64,000 nt of DNA from Paenibacillus lautus NBRC 15380 (GTDB lineage: Bacteria > Bacillota > Bacilli > Paenibacillales > Paenibacillaceae), in the NCBI RefSeq assembly GCF_004000945.1, contig NZ_BIMF01000002.1, positions 372,001 to 436,000 of the forward strand, written 5' to 3'. This document shows, piece by piece, positions 61,743 to 64,000 of this stretch. Positions within the stretch are counted from its first letter, which is position 1. Every line of letters begins with the position of its first letter. The position numbers and the translations under genes were made by a program. The notes below the pieces were generated by a model, which saw nothing but the letters and a program-made list of their open reading frames with translations, was not told the DNA's origin and searched no databases.

Positions 61743-63080
61743 TTATAATGCCGTGTTTTTAGAGGATGACGAAGGTTTGCGCTTGTTCACCGAGCTTAAA
61801 CAAACAGGTATCATCACCAGCGACAGCAAACCTCCCGCAATCGAGAGTGTACCGTAACTGGTATGGGCAACCACCATACCGGATAAAGCGCCGCCCGATG
61901 CGCCCGTTAATGCAATCAAGACATCCACCGTTCCCTGTGTTCTGGCGCGGGCGGAAGGATGGGTAGCATCTATGATGAGCGCCGTTCCGCTGATGAAGCC
62001 AAGGTTCCAACCCAGCCCCAGCAAAGCCAGCGCCGTGATGATCAACGCCATGGATTCGGCAGGAGCCAAAGCGGCTAGAATCCCGGAACTCAGGAGCACG
62101 ACTCCGGAAGCGATTGACATGCGGATGCGGCCGATTTTGTCCACGAGGAAACCTGTGATTAACGAGGGCAGGTACATCGCTCCGATATGAATGCCTATCA
62201 CCAAACCGACCGCACTCAGATCATGGCCGTGATGTTTCATATGGACGGGCGTCATGGTCATGATTGAGACCATGACCACCTGAGTCAATATCATCACGCA
62301 GGCTCCAACCATGATCCCCCGTTTGTTTCGTTCTGATCCGTTCACCGTTCCGGCCGAAGAATCGCTGGAAATTTTAATTTTATCTTCCTCAATCGCTTGG
62401 GCAATCGCATAGGGATCCGGGCGCAGGAATACTAGCAGTATCAAACCTGCCAGAATAAATGCCACGGCTGCCAAAATAAACGGTCCTGCCAATCCGGGAA
62501 TCCCGAAGGATTCCGCAACGTTCCCCATAACCCCCACCAGATTCGGACCCGCAACGGCACCGAAGGTGGTGGAAACCATCGCCATGCTAACCGCACCTGC
62601 CCGCTGTGAAGGTTTAGCCAAATCCGTGCCTGCATAACGAGCTTGCATATTCGTAGCGGTACCTGCACCGTATATCAACAACGAAGCAAACAATAGATAA
62701 ATATTTTGATAAACGGCAGCCAATATGACTCCGATCGCGGCAATACCCCCCGCCAGGAATCCGGCAGCCAAACCAGGCCCTCTTCCATATCGCTGGGTAA
62801 GCCGGCCAATATACCAGGCACCCAGTGCGGAACCGACCGTGATTAGAGCAACAGGGATTCCTGCATAGCTGTCGGTCTTGAGCATATCCTGTGCCAGAAG
62901 CGCACCGACCGTCAATCCTGCGGCCAGGCCAGCCCCACCGAATATTTGCGAGAGGATCACAACGATGAGGGTCTTCTTATACAGCTTGTTCTGCAAGTCG
63001 GGCGAATCTATGTAAGATTGAATATGGGATAGCCGCTTTGTATTGGTTTCAGCAATATCCTGATCATGGGACATGGACAT
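61743..63080 (-). CDS. MFS transporter
   Basis: 445-aa major facilitator with twelve predicted membrane segments and a charged N-terminal tail of about 35 residues. The loop 2-3 motif reads GAWYIGRLTQRYGRGPGLAAG and the equivalent in the second half is GFLVDKIGRIRMSIAS; a long central loop lies near residues 205-240. The substrate cannot be read; proton-driven efflux is the usual role of such permeases. ATG at 63080 follows AAAGGAGAATG. Confidence 0.9.
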   Translation of the reverse strand: MSMSHDQDIAETNTKRLSHIQSYIDSPDLQNKLYKKTLIVVILSQIFGGAGLAAGLTVGALLAQDMLKTDSYAGIPVALITVGSALGAWYIGRLTQRYGRGPGLAAGFLAGGIAAIGVILAAVYQNIYLLFASLLIYGAGTATNMQARYAGTDLAKPSQRAGAVSMAMVSTTFGAVAGPNLVGVMGNVAESFGIPGLAGPFILAAVAFILAGLILLVFLRPDPYAIAQAIEEDKIKISSDSSAGTVNGSERNKRGIMVGACVMILTQVVMVSIMTMTPVHMKHHGHDLSAVGLVIGIHIGAMYLPSLITGFLVDKIGRIRMSIASGVVLLSSGILAALAPAESMALIITALALLGLGWNLGFISGTALIIDATHPSARARTQGTVDVLIALTGASGGALSGMVVAHTSYGTLSIAGGLLSLVMIPVCLSSVNKRKPSSSSKNTAL

Positions 63081-63219
63081 TCTCCTTTCATGTGCTACCA
63101 AACAGAATACCATAAACAATCTCACGATAAGAAGAAATTTTCATTTCACTTGGCTATATAGGATCTGCCAGCTAACCTGCAATCTGCCGTGCGTTAACCG
63201 AAACAGGAACTCCCTATCA

Positions 63220-64000
63220 TCAGAGCCTCGCAATGCCCCGGCCCGCCTGTCTCCCTGTGAACAGACAGCCTCCCAGAAAAGTTCCCTCCAATGCACGGTA
63301 TCCATGAACGCCTCCCCCTCCGAATCCCGCTGCTTCTCCAACTGCGTAGAGTCCGGGAACCGGCTCGCCGTTTGCATTAAGTACCCGCCCAGATAGATCC
63401 GTCTGCAGCCCGCCCAACGTTTTCCTGCTAAGAATATGTAAGCGTACCGCGATCAGAGGACCATGGGCTGGATCCAGAAATTTATGCGGTTTGGCTATGC
63501 GTACCAGACGATCGCCGATGTAATTCCTTGCACCCCGAAGCGCCGTAATCTGCAGATCCTTGGTGAATGCATGGTCCATCTCGCGGTCTCTCGCAGCCAG
63601 CTGACGCTCTATGTCCACCCGCTTGATCAGATCCCTGCCTGTCAGTTTATTCATGCCATCCACTAGCTCGGGCAGTGAATCGGCAACAACAAAATCCTCC
63701 CCATGATCCAGGAATGCCTGCACCGGCCCCGGGATACCCGAACCTACTCTGCCTAACACCTTGCGGATGCTCTTTCCTGTCAAATCCGGGTTTTGCTCTG
63801 ATCCGGACAAGGCGAATTCCTTCTCTATCACTTTTCTGGTGAGAATGAACCAGGAATAATCATAGCCTGTATCCTGAATGGCTTTCAGAGTTCCCAGCGT
63901 ATCGAAGCCCGGGAAATTCGGGGCAGAGAGCCTTTGCCCCTTGGCATCAAGCCAAACAGAAGAAGGACCCGGCAGTATCCGGATTCCGTGCTTTGACCAG
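63220..64000 (-). CDS. FAD-binding dehydrogenase (ketosteroid dehydrogenase-like), 5' end beyond window
   Basis: The frame is open from the right edge to the stop at 63220 (about 259 residues of the C-terminal part). It shows the FAD-dependent dehydrogenase pattern of the 3-ketosteroid-1-dehydrogenase/flavocytochrome c-like family: GRVLNANGEPVPGLYAVGEAAGFGGGG (FAD) and GYRALEGTFLGGCLFTGRQAG at the end. The middle has PLIAVRLHILSRKTLGGLQTD. Family members are about 550 aa, so roughly half is outside the window. Substrate unknown; such bacillar genes are often annotated only as FAD-binding dehydrogenase. Confidence 0.85.
   Translation of the reverse strand, partial: WSKHGIRILPGPSSVWLDAKGQRLSAPNFPGFDTLGTLKAIQDTGYDYSWFILTRKVIEKEFALSGSEQNPDLTGKSIRKVLGRVGSGIPGPVQAFLDHGEDFVVADSLPELVDGMNKLTGRDLIKRVDIERQLAARDREMDHAFTKDLQITALRGARNYIGDRLVRIAKPHKFLDPAHGPLIAVRLHILSRKTLGGLQTDLSGRVLNANGEPVPGLYAVGEAAGFGGGGVHGYRALEGTFLGGCLFTGRQAGRGIARL

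Noticed and set aside
1..64000. Prophage, transposase, CRISPR array, tRNA or rRNA genes
   Set aside because: I saw no repeat-spacer pattern, no transposase-like proteins, no phage genes and no tRNA-like cloverleaf sequences in reading through the window; a covariance or HMM search was not possible.

Overview
The window looks like chromosomal DNA of a flagellated, endospore-forming Firmicute, most probably a Paenibacillus. The signs are mid-GC DNA, strong AGGAGG ribosome sites with many TTG/GTG starts, a bacillithiol-linked YtxJ protein, a GerAB remnant and a CwlD-type amidase, a T-box on thrS, a yybP-ykoY manganese riboswitch, a sigma-D type promoter, and a large sugar locus with YesM/YesN-type regulators and an unsaturated glucuronyl hydrolase of the type described from Bacillus sp. 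GL1. There is no rRNA, tRNA, prophage, insertion sequence or CRISPR array.

Layout. 1-2.0 kb: BceAB-type ABC module (permease cut by the left edge). 2.2-4.0 kb: glutaminase and a degenerate kinase-like protein. 4.2-10.1 kb: a single-module NRPS-like A-T-reductase enzyme behind a chemoreceptor, with a sigma-D-like promoter upstream. 10.3-14.5 kb: ytxJ plus a thioredoxin-like gene, then genes with deletion scars (a diguanylate cyclase, a CwlD-like amidase) and a DUF1963 protein. 14.8-18.4 kb: metE and an Asp/Glu racemase. 18.4-20.5 kb: a merR-GAP operon and a gerAB pseudogene.

20.6-39.3 kb is the centrepiece, a polysaccharide-utilisation locus. It encodes an unsaturated glucuronyl hydrolase (GH88), a heparinase II/III-type lyase, a YesM/YesN-type two-component system, a binding-protein sugar transporter lacking its own ATPase, GH95 and GH29 fucosidases, a GH35 beta-galactosidase, an unrecognised 553-aa protein and KDPG aldolase. 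Three promoters in it share a paired motif at nearly the same distance from the -10, which I read as the operator of the local response regulator. The enzymes point to a fucose-, galactose- and uronic-acid-containing polymer.

39.7-64 kb is housekeeping and accessory material: a ClbS/DfsB protein, thrS under a T-box, a 48-aa membrane protein whose promoter nearly duplicates the merR operator 23 kb away, DUF421, two acetyltransferases, FMN and flavin reductases with an ArsR regulator, an ECF sigma/anti-sigma pair, a LysR-EamA pair, TerC behind a manganese riboswitch with two terminators, an ABC exporter behind a leader peptide, a thioredoxin-reductase-like enzyme, an APH-fold kinase, a decayed CYP152 P450, a TetR-aldo/keto reductase pair, an MFS permease, and an FAD-dependent dehydrogenase cut by the right edge.

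Two themes recur. First, at least four genes carry internal deletions that join out-of-frame remnants. Second, several small regulatory RNAs or operators can be read directly from the DNA.
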